Of a stretch of 64,000 nucleotides of DNA, positions 17,351 to 26,006 are shown piece by piece. The DNA comes from Pandoraea commovens. GTDB lineage: Bacteria; Pseudomonadota; Gammaproteobacteria; Burkholderiales; Burkholderiaceae. Every line of letters starts with the position of its first letter. Positions within the stretch are counted from its first letter, which is position 1. The stretch spans positions 1,364,001-1,428,000 of the forward strand of contig NZ_CABPSA010000001.1 of the NCBI RefSeq assembly GCF_902459615.1. Reading direction: 5' to 3'. Under the pieces are notes generated by a model, which searched no databases, had not been told where the DNA came from, and worked only from the letters and a program-made list of their open reading frames with translations. The position numbers and the translations under genes were made by a program.

Positions 17351-17741
17351 CTTTATCCTCTTTGATGGTGGTCTTATATTTTTTGGCCCGCGGGTGCGGG
17401 CGTCCACTGTCAATGTCGGCTGCCTCGATCTGTGCGACGAGGATGCTGCAACCGCATATGCAATGGAGTACTCACCAAATGACACGCGGTGCTTTCCATA
17501 TGAAGGAAAAGCACCGCGGGTCGTTTGCAAGCGGGTGCATTCTGACACGCTGGCGACACAATTCGCACGCAAGTGGTGCAATTGCAACACATGAAATAGC
17601 GGACATATGCGACGTGTACCGCAAGGATTTCGGACACCGTGATAAGTCACATCATGGTCCGGCGATGTCTCGGCAGCGCGGCAAGGCGTGGCGACAATTT
17701 CAACGCGACTCTCACCCAACCACGATTCAACGATGCAATGA
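17351..17741. other. Porin upstream region
   Basis: About 390 bp without a supported gene. It contains the dyad at 17485-17517 and presumably the porin promoter. The region is AT-richer than the genes around it. Confidence 0.4.
17485..17517. repeat. Dyad upstream of porin gene
   Basis: cgcggtgctttcc (17485-17497) pairs with ggaaaagcaccgcg (17504-17517), with one bulged base and a 6-nt loop. It lies 135-170 bp upstream of the porin ATG and is not followed by a T-run. It could be an operator or a leader RNA hairpin. Confidence 0.6.
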
Positions 17742-17776
17742 AAAACGGCGCATCGCCCGTGGGCATGCGCCGTTTT
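17742..17776 (-). terminator. Terminator of the histone-like gene
   Basis: aaaacggcgcat pairs with atgcgccgtttt, with an inner gccc-gt-gggc stem. It lies 34 bp past the stop codon of the 17810 gene on the minus strand. Confidence 0.85.
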
Positions 17777-17809
17777 CGGTAACGCTTTCGCCGCAAGTGC
17801 GGCGCGAAT

Positions 17810-18439
17810 TTAACGAGCGGGGGCTTTGGAAGCTGCCGTCGCCGCGCGCTTGCGCGCCGCTGCCGCGACACCCCCGACCACCGGCTTCGCGACACCGTTC
17901 GCCGCCGTTGCAGCACCATTCACCGACTTCGCTGCGACGGCCGATTTTGCGGGCGCTTTGACTTTCGTCGTTGCTGCCTTCGCCGCCTTGGCAGGTTTGG
18001 CCGACTTCGGTGCGCCCCTCTCTGCCACCTTCTCTGCCACCTTCTCCGCCTTGGTGGGCTTCACCGGCTTAGCCGGTTTTGCAGGCTTCGCGGCCTTGGG
18101 GGCCTTGGGGGCTTTCTCAACCTTCGCAATCTTTCCGGCATTCGCGCCAGCGGCAGCGCTCGCAGGCTTAGCGGCCGTCTTCGGCGCAGCCTTAGCAGCG
18201 GCAGCCAGTTCAAGATCGATGGTGTGTTTGAGGCCTGCGATGACGGGGGCGGCCAGATCGTCGGCAAAGTGATCGAACCAGCGCTTGGCCTGCAACAGCT
18301 TCTTTCCGCCGAGACGCCGCTTATGATCTTCGTCGCTGGCGAGCACCTTCGCCGAGAGCCGCGCGCGACCCTTCGAGAGGCGTTCGAGAACGGTGATGAT
18401 GGTGAACCCGCGATGCGACGTCTTCTGCTCTGCAGACAT
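17810..18439 (-). CDS. Ala/Lys/Pro-rich histone H1-like protein
   Basis: 209-aa protein. Residues 1-80 (TSHRGFTIITVLERLSKGRARLSAKVLASDEDHKRRLGGKKLLQAKRWFDHFADDL) look folded. The remainder is a low-complexity tail of Lys, Ala and Pro with repeated KPAKPAKP and APKAPKAAKP units, like AlgP or other bacterial H1-like proteins. A DNA-compacting or regulatory role is likely but not shown. The start MSAEQKTSHRG is chosen because the longer frame upstream has no coding look. A strong terminator follows, so it is monocistronic. The repeats make length variation between strains probable. Confidence 0.7.
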   Translation of the reverse strand: MSAEQKTSHRGFTIITVLERLSKGRARLSAKVLASDEDHKRRLGGKKLLQAKRWFDHFADDLAAPVIAGLKHTIDLELAAAAKAAPKTAAKPASAAAGANAGKIAKVEKAPKAPKAAKPAKPAKPVKPTKAEKVAEKVAERGAPKSAKPAKAAKAATTKVKAPAKSAVAAKSVNGAATAANGVAKPVVGGVAAAARKRAATAASKAPAR

Positions 18440-18570
18440 ACTGGCCTCCTGATGTTCCCGCCGCGCGGCGAGCCCGGATTGGATCGAAGCCACGATCTGA
18501 ATCACGTGGATGCGCTCGATCCTACCACGCCGCAATGTCAATGCCAGCAGGCATGCGGCTTCCAGGCCGT

Positions 18571-19662
18571 TCAGTGTGTGGTCGGCGCAACCTCAGGCGG
18601 CTCAGGTGCCTGCGCGAAATACTGGACGCTGGCCGGTATTGCGAAGCGAATGTCTTCGTCCAGGAACGCGCGCATCAGCGCGAGATTGATGCCTTGCTGC
18701 AAATCCATATAGAGGTTGTAGTCGGGACTGAGCACGAAATAGACGACCTCGAAGTCGAGCGAACTCGCACCGAATTGCTTGAAGTGAGCACGGTCGAAGC
18801 GCGTCTTGCCGGAGGCTTCCACGGCCTGCCTGACCATCGCCGGCACCCTGGCGAGCTTGTCGGGCACAGTGTGGTAGGTCACGCTGAACGTGAAGACGAT
18901 GCGTCGCTCGGACATGCGTTTGTAGTTATGCAACGTGTTCTTGAGCAACTCGGTGTTGCCGCAAACGATCTCCTCACCGCTGAGGCTTCGGATGCGCGTG
19001 GTCTTGAGACCGATCCGCTCGATGGTCCCCGCCACATCGCCAAACACGATGAAGTCACCGACTTCGAAGGGCTTATCCAGCCCGATGGCGAGCGACGCAA
19101 ACAGATCGCTCAGCACGTTCTGTACCGCGAGCGCAACGGCCACGCCGCCGATCCCGAGACTGGCGACGAAAGCGGTGATGTTCACGCCGAAGTTCGCCAG
19201 CATTGCCAGTAGTAACACGGCCCACGCAAGCACGCGCAGCGTCCACGCCGTCATGGTGACGATGACGGGGTTGTCGGGCACCGTCGCGCGATGTTGCATG
19301 CGTCGCGTGGACCAGACGCCCACTGCGCGATTGACCCAGAGCGCTAGTTGCAGACAGAACAACACCGTCCAGCCATGAACGATGGCGGTGTCCCATTTGT
19401 CACCGAGGTCCAGCATCTTCAGGCCGATGAGCAATGCCGCGAAGAGCAGCACGAAGTGCCGCGTTGCGCCCAGCACCTCGGCGAACATCCCGGCCGCCTG
19501 CGATTGCAGACGCGCCGACAACGCCCCGAAGCGACCGAGCGCGAGTCGCAACACGCCCGTCAGAATTCCATAGCTCAGCACCATGGCGACCGCAGCGACA
19601 GCCCAGTCGGCGGGCGCTATCCCTTCGAAGGCTCTCAGCGAAGTCAGCGTGGTCATCGGCAA
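18571..19662 (-). CDS. Small-conductance mechanosensitive channel (MscS family)
   Basis: 363-aa inner-membrane channel that opens under osmotic downshock. Several N-terminal membrane helices precede the pore helix and MscS core: VNITAFVASLGIGGVAVALAVQNVLSDLFASLAIGLDKPFEVGDFI (about 160-205), followed by the beta domain (GTIERIGLKTTRIRSLSGEEIVCGN) and the alpha/beta C-terminal domain. An aaggagg box lies 6 nt before a TTG at 19662 and 12 nt before the ATG at 19656; spacing favours the TTG, adding only two residues. It is monocistronic. Confidence 0.93.
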   Translation of the reverse strand: MPMTTLTSLRAFEGIAPADWAVAAVAMVLSYGILTGVLRLALGRFGALSARLQSQAAGMFAEVLGATRHFVLLFAALLIGLKMLDLGDKWDTAIVHGWTVLFCLQLALWVNRAVGVWSTRRMQHRATVPDNPVIVTMTAWTLRVLAWAVLLLAMLANFGVNITAFVASLGIGGVAVALAVQNVLSDLFASLAIGLDKPFEVGDFIVFGDVAGTIERIGLKTTRIRSLSGEEIVCGNTELLKNTLHNYKRMSERRIVFTFSVTYHTVPDKLARVPAMVRQAVEASGKTRFDRAHFKQFGASSLDFEVVYFVLSPDYNLYMDLQQGINLALMRAFLDEDIRFAIPASVQYFAQAPEPPEVAPTTH

Positions 19663-20108
19663 ATGCGTCCTCCTTCGTCAGGCAAAAGACTGATGAAGGA
19701 GCAAGCGGCGTGCCGGGCGGACGAGCAGACGTCCGGTCGACCATCGAATCGGCTGACGAAGGCGAAAAAATCCGGGGAAATCAGTGAGATGAGATCGACT
19801 TAAGAGGCGTCGAATTCGACGCTGACCGGGCGCACGCCAGCGACAACGCATTGGACAGTTATGCCCAATGTTTCAATCGAAGGAAGAAATTGACCCGGTT
19901 CGCTGCTATCGCGGCAGTTACAAAGCGCGCATTGTGATGATTCGGAGCCTCCGACACGAGATCAACAAAAAACCTTATTAAAAATCAAACACATATAAAA
20001 TCCATTTGAATTAAATTAACTGACAACAGTCCATCAAGCGGACACTCATAGGGCGTTGCACAAGACCCGCGGCGCTAGATTCCGGGCCTCCGCAAGTACA
20101 ACTACTCA
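19663..20108. other. Intergenic region with AT-rich tract before the acyltransferase
   Basis: About 445 bp between divergent genes with no supported gene. From about 19965 to 20035 it is markedly AT-rich and could supply the promoter for the acyltransferase gene. No ribosome-binding site is obvious before the ATG at 20109. Confidence 0.4.
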
Positions 20109-21167
20109 ATGAAACACATCAAGGGATTCGATGGCTTACGTGCCTTTGCCGTGCTTGGTGTCATGTTCGTGCACCTGGGGTGGGAACCGTTCGCGTATGG
20201 TTGGATCGGCGTCCCATTCTTCTTCGTCCTCTCCGGCTTCCTGATCACGGGCATCCTGCTAGATAACAAGGGGGCCGATGCACGCACGTTCTTCTCGGTC
20301 TTCTATGCCCGCAGATCGCTGCGGATCTTCCCACTGTATTTTGCGTACCTCGCAGTCGTCGCGGTGACTTGCTGGATCTTGCGCTTGCCAACTGAGGGCT
20401 GGTCGTGGTTCTTCGTCTACCTTCAGAACTTCTATCTCGGCGCACGCCATCTCGAACTGTCCCCGGGCATGCATTTGTCGCACACTTGGTCGCTCGCAGT
20501 CGAAGAACAGTTTTACATGCTGTGGCCGCTGCTGGTGTTCATTACGTCCCGCCAGTGGCTGAAGCTTCTCTGCGTTGTGCTGATCGGCGTCGGCGTGGTC
20601 TCGCGGTATTGGCTGGCGCATAACACTCAACATGTCGCGTTCGCACCGCTTTCATCGAATCTCGACACACTCTGTCTGGGTGCCCTACTGGCCATCGCGG
20701 CGCGCGAGAGCCGCGCACGATTCGTTACGCAGTCCTATGGATCTCTCGCCATCGGTCTGGCGTTGCTGGTTGCGATTAATGTCTGGCCAAACAACACCCT
20801 GAACGCATCGAACAGTCAATTTATGTTCGTTCTGGCGCTCGTATTTACAGGTGTGGTGGGCATCGTTGGGTGCAGCCGGAACGGCCTCGGTCTGGAGTGG
20901 AGACCCCTCGCGTACATCGGGCGCATCAGCTACGGCCTGTACATCTGGCACGCGCTCGGGTTCGGGATCATCAGCACTGCGCTATCCAGCAGATGGATCC
21001 CAGACCTCGGTTGGGTCGTCAACGACGCCGTACGCATCGGTCTGACGTTTTGCCTGGCCGCCGCCTCGTTCCGCTATTTCGAAGCGCCTATCCTGCGCTT
21101 GAAAGAGAAGATTTCCCACGGGCCAGACAAGCCCGAGGGGGCCTCGAACACGACCGCAGTCGTCTGA
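20109..21167 (+). CDS. Acyltransferase family 3 (OafA/YrhL-type) membrane protein
   Basis: 352-aa multi-spanning O-acyltransferase. The family start IKGFDGLRAFAVLGVMFVHLGW carries the conserved Arg and His, and the HTWSLAVEEQFYMLWPLL motif (about 121-138) is diagnostic. About ten membrane helices span the chain, and no periplasmic SGNH domain follows. Such enzymes transfer acetyl or other acyl groups to O-antigen, exopolysaccharide or peptidoglycan sugars; the acceptor is unknown. No polysaccharide genes adjoin. The AT-rich leader and isolated position suggest possible transfer. It converges on the LysR gene with a 2-bp gap. Confidence 0.9.
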   Translation: MKHIKGFDGLRAFAVLGVMFVHLGWEPFAYGWIGVPFFFVLSGFLITGILLDNKGADARTFFSVFYARRSLRIFPLYFAYLAVVAVTCWILRLPTEGWSWFFVYLQNFYLGARHLELSPGMHLSHTWSLAVEEQFYMLWPLLVFITSRQWLKLLCVVLIGVGVVSRYWLAHNTQHVAFAPLSSNLDTLCLGALLAIAARESRARFVTQSYGSLAIGLALLVAINVWPNNTLNASNSQFMFVLALVFTGVVGIVGCSRNGLGLEWRPLAYIGRISYGLYIWHALGFGIISTALSSRWIPDLGWVVNDAVRIGLTFCLAAASFRYFEAPILRLKEKISHGPDKPEGASNTTAVV

Positions 21168-21169
21168 GA

Positions 21170-22120
21170 TTAGGCCTTTGCCCCGGCGGGGCAAGCGTAC
21201 GCGCCCTTAAGTCGCTCAAGCGCGTCGCCAAATTCGTGGATCAGGAAATCGACCAGTAGCCGAATCCGGGGCGGCACGGGGTTTCCGGGCGCAAATACGA
21301 CATAGAGATCGATGCGCTGCATCGGGTGAGACGGGAGCAAGCGGACCAGTCGCCCAGACGCGATGTCCTCGTCGACATCCCACGCTGCTTCGCAGGAGAT
21401 ACCCTCGCCAGCCAGCGCCCACTCGCGCAGCATCGCACCATCGGCACTGGCCAGCGTGCCTGTGACCTCGACATCCGATGATCTCCCCTCCAGCTCTCCG
21501 TCATGCATGAATCGCCACGTCCCCTGGACTCGATGGCGACGGAACAATCTCAGGCAATTGTGAGTACTTAGCGCTTCCGGCGTTGCCGGATTGCCGTACC
21601 GGTCGAGATAAGACGGTGCTGCGACCAGCAGCATGTCCGACGATGCGACTTTGCGGGCGACCATGCCTTCGTCGCCCGGCAAGCCAAAGCGCAGCACGAC
21701 GTCACAGCCGTCGAGCATGTTTTCAACCCCTGCGTCGGACAGGAACAGCGTGATTTCAAGGCCGGGATGGAGGCGCGCAAACTGCGCCAGCAACGTCGAT
21801 AGCCGACGACGCCCCAAATCGGACGGGGCGCTGACGCGCAAAACACCTCGAGCGACCGTGCCTCGCGAAGACACCTCGGACTCCACGTCCCGAACCGACT
21901 CCAGAATCGCCACCGCGCGCTCGTACAGCAACAACCCTTCGTCAGTGAGATTGAATCGTCGCGTGCTGCGATTCGCCAGACAAACGCCCAGGCGCGTTTC
22001 CAGTTGCCGCAGACGCCGACTCACCGCAGCCGGAGAGGAACGCAAGGCAACCGCAGCGCGCGAAATGCCCCCGTTATCGACAATCGCCTGAAAAAGCGCC
22101 AGTTCAGAAATCGAGTCCAA
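21170..22120 (-). CDS. LysR-type transcriptional regulator
   Basis: 316-aa LTTR. The N-terminal winged HTH (MDSISELALFQAIVDNGGISRAAVALRSSPAAVSRRLRQLETRLGVCLANRSTRR) is followed by an effector-binding domain with the DsdC/CrgA-like pattern RGVLRVSAPSDLGRRRLSTLLAQFARLHPGLEITLFLSD. It is divergent from the MFS/FMN-reductase pair, and a 23-bp dyad lies between them, so it likely controls that pair and itself. The inducer is unknown. The length is normal for the family. Confidence 0.93.
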   Translation of the reverse strand: MDSISELALFQAIVDNGGISRAAVALRSSPAAVSRRLRQLETRLGVCLANRSTRRFNLTDEGLLLYERAVAILESVRDVESEVSSRGTVARGVLRVSAPSDLGRRRLSTLLAQFARLHPGLEITLFLSDAGVENMLDGCDVVLRFGLPGDEGMVARKVASSDMLLVAAPSYLDRYGNPATPEALSTHNCLRLFRRHRVQGTWRFMHDGELEGRSSDVEVTGTLASADGAMLREWALAGEGISCEAAWDVDEDIASGRLVRLLPSHPMQRIDLYVVFAPGNPVPPRIRLLVDFLIHEFGDALERLKGAYACPAGAKA

Positions 22121-22184
22121 GGCCGTCTCCCACCGGTGATTTCACCGCGTACTTATCGGGAGGGATGCTAGCACCGACGGCCCC

Positions 22185-22207
22185 ATATTTCCACTTATCG
22201 GAAATAT
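22185..22207. promoter_or_regulatory. Candidate LysR operator
   Basis: Perfect 8-bp inverted repeat ATATTTCC-N7-GGAAATAT in the 170-bp gap between the divergent LysR and MFS genes, 84 bp before the MFS start. The position and symmetry suit an LTTR site. Confidence 0.6.
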
Positions 22208-22290
22208 ACCGTGCAAATCCATGGGTTTCGGCACGACCCTGACCGATTCAATATGACGCGTCGGCCTAGCTATTTCCGAATTTCACAAAT

Positions 22291-23910
22291 ATGGTGCTTC
22301 CTTCTCTTCCCCCAAACGGCGTCACCGGCGCAAGCGATGCATTAGCGACGACCGCCCCACCTGCGCCGCTCGCCGACGGAAAGCAGAGCGGGCTGCTCGC
22401 CGGGCTCGGACTGGCGGCATGGATGGAGTTCTATACGTTCGATGCCGTCAATCTCGTGCTGCCCGACATGGCCGGCGCATTCGGTGTGTCGCACGATGAA
22501 GCCAGTTGGCTCCTGATCGCGTTCAGCGCGTCGTTGTTCTGGGGGATGGCCGTTTCCGTCTGGCTCGCTGGCTATATCGGCCACTTGCGATACATCCTCG
22601 GCAGCATCGGGTTGTTCGCGATCGCGTCGCTGGGCTGCGCGTTCGCCAACGACTTCGGAACAATGCTGGTGTGGCGTACCGTCTCAGGGATTGCCGGTGC
22701 AGGCCTGGCAATGTGGTGGCGAGGCAGCGTCTATCTGTTGATGCCCCGGCCTCGACGCAGCGGGTCGATGATGCGCATCTCCATCATGATCTATCTGTCG
22801 ACGGCCGCGGGATTGTTATTCAGCGGATACGTGACCGACCGATACACCTGGCGATGGCTTTTCGTGCCAAACATCGTCGTCGCTGTCGCGGCCATCTGGC
22901 TACTCATTCGCCACTATCCCAAGGTTGCCCGCCCAACCGATGCACGCGCCCGTGGCATCGACGCGCCCGGACTTCTGCTCCTTGCGGTTGCGCTCGTTTG
23001 CACACAAGTCGTCATGAGCCGGGGGCAGGCGAAGGACTGGTTCGGCTCATCGGAAATGCGCGTATTGGCCTGGGCTGCAATCTCGGCATTCGTCTTGTTC
23101 GCCGGATGGCAACTGCATCATCGCAACCGCGTACGGCTGCATCGTCTTGATCTGCTTCGACACCGCGATGTCGCCGCCTCCGTCGTACTGGGGGTGCTTG
23201 CGGGCATCATCGTGTCCGGCAGCACGTATGCACTGCCGGAGTTCCTGCGAACCGTTTATTCGCCCGGACTTGACGCGACCCACACGGGACGAATCTTGTG
23301 CGTGTATGCACTAACGGCTGCGGCTATTCGCCCACTGGTGACGCGGTCGGTCGGCAAATTCGGGCCACGAAAGGTACTCGCATTCGCCTTTATTCTTTTG
23401 ACGGTATCCATGTCGCTGATGTCACATCTCATTACGACAACCACGCCGTATGGATATTTCGCGCTACCGCTCATCCTCTACGCCTTCTGTCTTTCGCCGG
23501 TACTGTCCGCGCTCGCCAGCGGGACAGTCGCCCGATTGCCGCAAGATGTACAACTGGACGCGGTCGCCGTATACATGACGTTCAGACAATTGGGTATGTC
23601 ACTGGGTGTGACCCTCGTGACCGTGGTATTGGCGTGGCGCGAGCAGCTGCATTCGAGCCGGTTGTTCGACTTCCTTTACGCGACGTCCGTGCAAGTCAAC
23701 GAATGGATAACATCCGCAACCACCCTGTTGATGCAGCGCGGGATGTCGGCGACACAAGCGCGCAGCGCAGCCGAAGCGCTACTCACTGAGACCGCGATAA
23801 GGCAAGCGAGAACCCTCGCCTATGCAGACGCCTTCGTCTTCATGGCATCTGTCGGGGTGTTGGCTCTGTGCTTCGTCCCCCTGATGTCGCCCACACCATC
23901 CAAAGGATGA
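22291..23910 (+). CDS. MFS drug transporter, DHA2 (EmrB/QacA) family
   Basis: 539-aa proton-driven exporter with about 14 predicted membrane helices. The family pattern is seen early: NLVLPDMAGAFGVSHDEASWLLIAFSASLFWGMAVSVWLAGYIGHLRYILGSIGLFAIASLGCAFANDFGTMLVWRTVSGIAGAG, including the motif-C-like GIAGAG region. The long N-terminal tail (1-35) is hydrophilic. No EmrA-type adaptor gene adjoins; the FMN reductase gene begins 3 bp downstream and must be co-transcribed. It is divergent from the LysR gene. Substrate unknown; efflux of a quinone-like or nitroaromatic compound would suit the reductase partner, but that is speculation. Confidence 0.88.
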   Translation: MVLPSLPPNGVTGASDALATTAPPAPLADGKQSGLLAGLGLAAWMEFYTFDAVNLVLPDMAGAFGVSHDEASWLLIAFSASLFWGMAVSVWLAGYIGHLRYILGSIGLFAIASLGCAFANDFGTMLVWRTVSGIAGAGLAMWWRGSVYLLMPRPRRSGSMMRISIMIYLSTAAGLLFSGYVTDRYTWRWLFVPNIVVAVAAIWLLIRHYPKVARPTDARARGIDAPGLLLLAVALVCTQVVMSRGQAKDWFGSSEMRVLAWAAISAFVLFAGWQLHHRNRVRLHRLDLLRHRDVAASVVLGVLAGIIVSGSTYALPEFLRTVYSPGLDATHTGRILCVYALTAAAIRPLVTRSVGKFGPRKVLAFAFILLTVSMSLMSHLITTTTPYGYFALPLILYAFCLSPVLSALASGTVARLPQDVQLDAVAVYMTFRQLGMSLGVTLVTVVLAWREQLHSSRLFDFLYATSVQVNEWITSATTLLMQRGMSATQARSAAEALLTETAIRQARTLAYADAFVFMASVGVLALCFVPLMSPTPSKG

Positions 23911-23913
23911 ACG

Positions 23914-24498
23914 ATGAGAGAAAGAAGATTGGTGCTCCTTATCATGGGAAGCACGCGCGCATGCCGAAACTGCCCCGCGATCGCGCAGTGGATTGCCGAC
24001 ATCGGCCAGACGTGCACGGATCTGACTTACGAGATCGTTGATCTCAAAGCGTGGCACCTTCCGCTTGACGACGAGCCGGGACTACCTGCCACGGGCGCCC
24101 CCTATGTTCAACCGCACACGCGCGCGTGGAGCAAGAAGATCTCTTCCTGCGACGCCGTGGTTTTCGTCACACCGCAGTACAACTGGGGCTATCCCGCAGC
24201 CTTGAAAAACGCTATCGATCACCTGTATTTCGAATGGCGGGACAAGCCCACGGTCATCGTGACCTACGGCGGGCACGGCGGCACCAAGTGCGCCAGCCAA
24301 CTGCGACAGGTCGCCCAGGCGCTGAAAATGCGCGTCATCACGACAGCCCCGTCCATCACCCTGTCCGATGATGTCATCCGTCACGGTGGCGCCTTGCATC
24401 CGGCAACGGATTTAGCCGAATTTGCTTCCAGCGTCGAACAGGCGATGACGGAGTTGGCTGTCAATGTCATGTCTGAGGTCCCAAACGCACGTCCCTGA
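23914..24498 (+). CDS. NADPH-dependent FMN reductase
   Basis: 194-aa flavodoxin-fold reductase. It has an N-terminal phosphate loop GSTRACRNCPAIAQWI and the family signature VVFVTPQYNWGYPAALKNAIDHLYFEW (about 83-109), with YGGHGG near 118. Members reduce FMN, azo dyes, quinones or chromate with NADPH. Note CxxC at 18-21. The start ATG follows the MFS stop by 3 bp, with an aaagga box inside that gene end. Co-expression with an efflux pump under a LysR regulator suggests a detoxification role. Confidence 0.9.
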   Translation: MRERRLVLLIMGSTRACRNCPAIAQWIADIGQTCTDLTYEIVDLKAWHLPLDDEPGLPATGAPYVQPHTRAWSKKISSCDAVVFVTPQYNWGYPAALKNAIDHLYFEWRDKPTVIVTYGGHGGTKCASQLRQVAQALKMRVITTAPSITLSDDVIRHGGALHPATDLAEFASSVEQAMTELAVNVMSEVPNARP

Positions 24499-24546
24499 CC
24501 TGCATGGGATCACGGGACGGCGATATCGCTGCCCGAATCGCGCGCC

Positions 24547-25890
24547 TCAATCGAGAAACCGTATCGGCGCGCCCTCCGGACGGCCGACCAGCGTCTCGTC
24601 GCGCATAACGCACTTCCCTCTGATGACGGTATGAATGGGCCAGCCGGTGACCGACGTGCCGTCGTAGGGCGTCCAGCCGCAAACGCTGGCGATCCGCGCG
24701 TTGCGAATGACGCGACGCTCGTTCAGATCGACGATGCTGAAATCTGCGTCATAGCCGAGCGCGATCCGACCCTTCCCTTCAATGCCGAAAATGCGTGCAG
24801 GTCCCGCGCTGGTGAGGTCGACCAGCCGCTGCAAACTCAGTCGTCCCGCGTTGACGTGATCGAGCATCACCGGCAACAGGGTCTGCACCCCGGTCATGCC
24901 ACTCGGAGATTGCGGATACGGCTTCGCTTTCTCCTCCAACGTGTGCGGGGCGTGATCGCTGCCGATCACGTCCACAACACCTTCGCGGATGCCCTCCCAC
25001 AATGCCCTCTGGTGTCGTCGCTCGCGCACGGGGGGATTCATTTGCGCCAGACTGCCCAGCGCCTCATAGCACTCAGGGGCATGCATCGTCAGGTGATGCG
25101 GCGTGACCTCTACCGAGACGCGGTGTTTATGCTGGGCGAGATATGCGATCTCTTCCGCCGTGGAGACGTGCAGCACATGAATTCGCCGCCCGGTTTCCGC
25201 CGCGATATTCACGATGCGTCGCGTGGCCATCAGCGCGCTCTCGACATCCCGCCAGACGTGGTGGTCCGTCACGTCGCCACTCTGTTCGACAATCGATTTT
25301 CGTTCGCGCAGACGGCGGTCGTCCTCGGCGTGAATGGCCATCCGGCGGCGACCATGACGAACGATCCTGCGCAATGCGCGTTCGTCATCCACGAGGAGGT
25401 CGCCGAACGAGCTTCCCATGAACACCTTGACGCCAGCGCATCCGGGCAGATTTTCCAGCGTACTGAGTTGCTCAGCGTTCGATGCAGAACCGCCGATGTA
25501 AAAGGCGTAGTCGCACCACGCGCGGCGGGATGCAGCGTCGAGTTTGGCTTGCAATTGCGTAGCGTCCAGCGTGAGCGGATGAGTGTTCGGCATCTCGAAC
25601 ACGGCCGTGACGCCGCCGAGCACCGCCCCACGGGTGCCCGCCTCGAGGTTCTCCTTGTGCTCCAGACCAGGCTCTCGAAAATGCACCTGAGTGTCGATGA
25701 CACCTGGGAGCACATACAACCCCCGCGCATCCAGAACGGTTTGCCCGCTCCACGTGCCCGCGAGTTCTCCAATTGCGACAACGCGGCCGTCGCGACATGC
25801 AACGTCGACACGCTCCGCGCCGTTGGGCGTCATGACGGTTGCGCCGGTAATCAGCAGATCGGCATGCCTGCGAGAACTTGTGGTTTGCAT
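24547..25890 (-). CDS. Dihydroorotase paralog (type I, PyrC2/PyrQ-like)
   Basis: 447-aa amidohydrolase-superfamily enzyme of the dihydroorotase class, which would close carbamoyl-aspartate to dihydroorotate in pyrimidine synthesis. The signature GVIDTQVHFREPGLEHKE is present, as are VFEMPNT, KVFMGSS, EVTPHHLT and the VDVIGSDHAPHTLEEKA metal site. The first His of the usual HxH metal pair is Gln (Gln68-Val-His70). The start MQTTSSRRHADLL is chosen; the frame upstream overlaps a promoter region. It is divergent from a ZnuA-type gene around a perfect palindrome. In Pseudomonas a Zur-controlled dihydroorotase paralog exists, so a zinc-starvation backup is inferred. A hydantoinase-like role is the alternative. 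Confidence 0.8.
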   Translation of the reverse strand: MQTTSSRRHADLLITGATVMTPNGAERVDVACRDGRVVAIGELAGTWSGQTVLDARGLYVLPGVIDTQVHFREPGLEHKENLEAGTRGAVLGGVTAVFEMPNTHPLTLDATQLQAKLDAASRRAWCDYAFYIGGSASNAEQLSTLENLPGCAGVKVFMGSSFGDLLVDDERALRRIVRHGRRRMAIHAEDDRRLRERKSIVEQSGDVTDHHVWRDVESALMATRRIVNIAAETGRRIHVLHVSTAEEIAYLAQHKHRVSVEVTPHHLTMHAPECYEALGSLAQMNPPVRERRHQRALWEGIREGVVDVIGSDHAPHTLEEKAKPYPQSPSGMTGVQTLLPVMLDHVNAGRLSLQRLVDLTSAGPARIFGIEGKGRIALGYDADFSIVDLNERRVIRNARIASVCGWTPYDGTSVTGWPIHTVIRGKCVMRDETLVGRPEGAPIRFLD

Positions 25891-25914
25891 TCGACAGATC
25901 CTTTGCGGAACAAT

Positions 25915-25931
25915 ATGCAACTCAGTTGCAT
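25915..25931. promoter_or_regulatory. 17-bp perfect palindrome, candidate Zur box
   Basis: ATGCAACT-C-AGTTGCAT lies in the 116-bp gap between the dihydroorotase paralog and the ZnuA-type gene. It is 25 bp upstream of the first start and 76 bp upstream of the second. The shape is that of a Fur-family operator. That it is a Zur site is inferred from the neighbours. Confidence 0.6.
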
Positions 25932-26006
25932 TTAAGATCATATCGATATTGCGCCGCCCCGTCACGACGGACGAATGTCGCGGTGTCTTTCCCGGAGGAA
26001 GTTGAA

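Noticed and set aside
16034-17365. A 443-codon open frame antisense to the porin
   Set aside because: The porin has a signal peptide, strand pattern and terminal Phe; the antisense frame has no start signal or domain.
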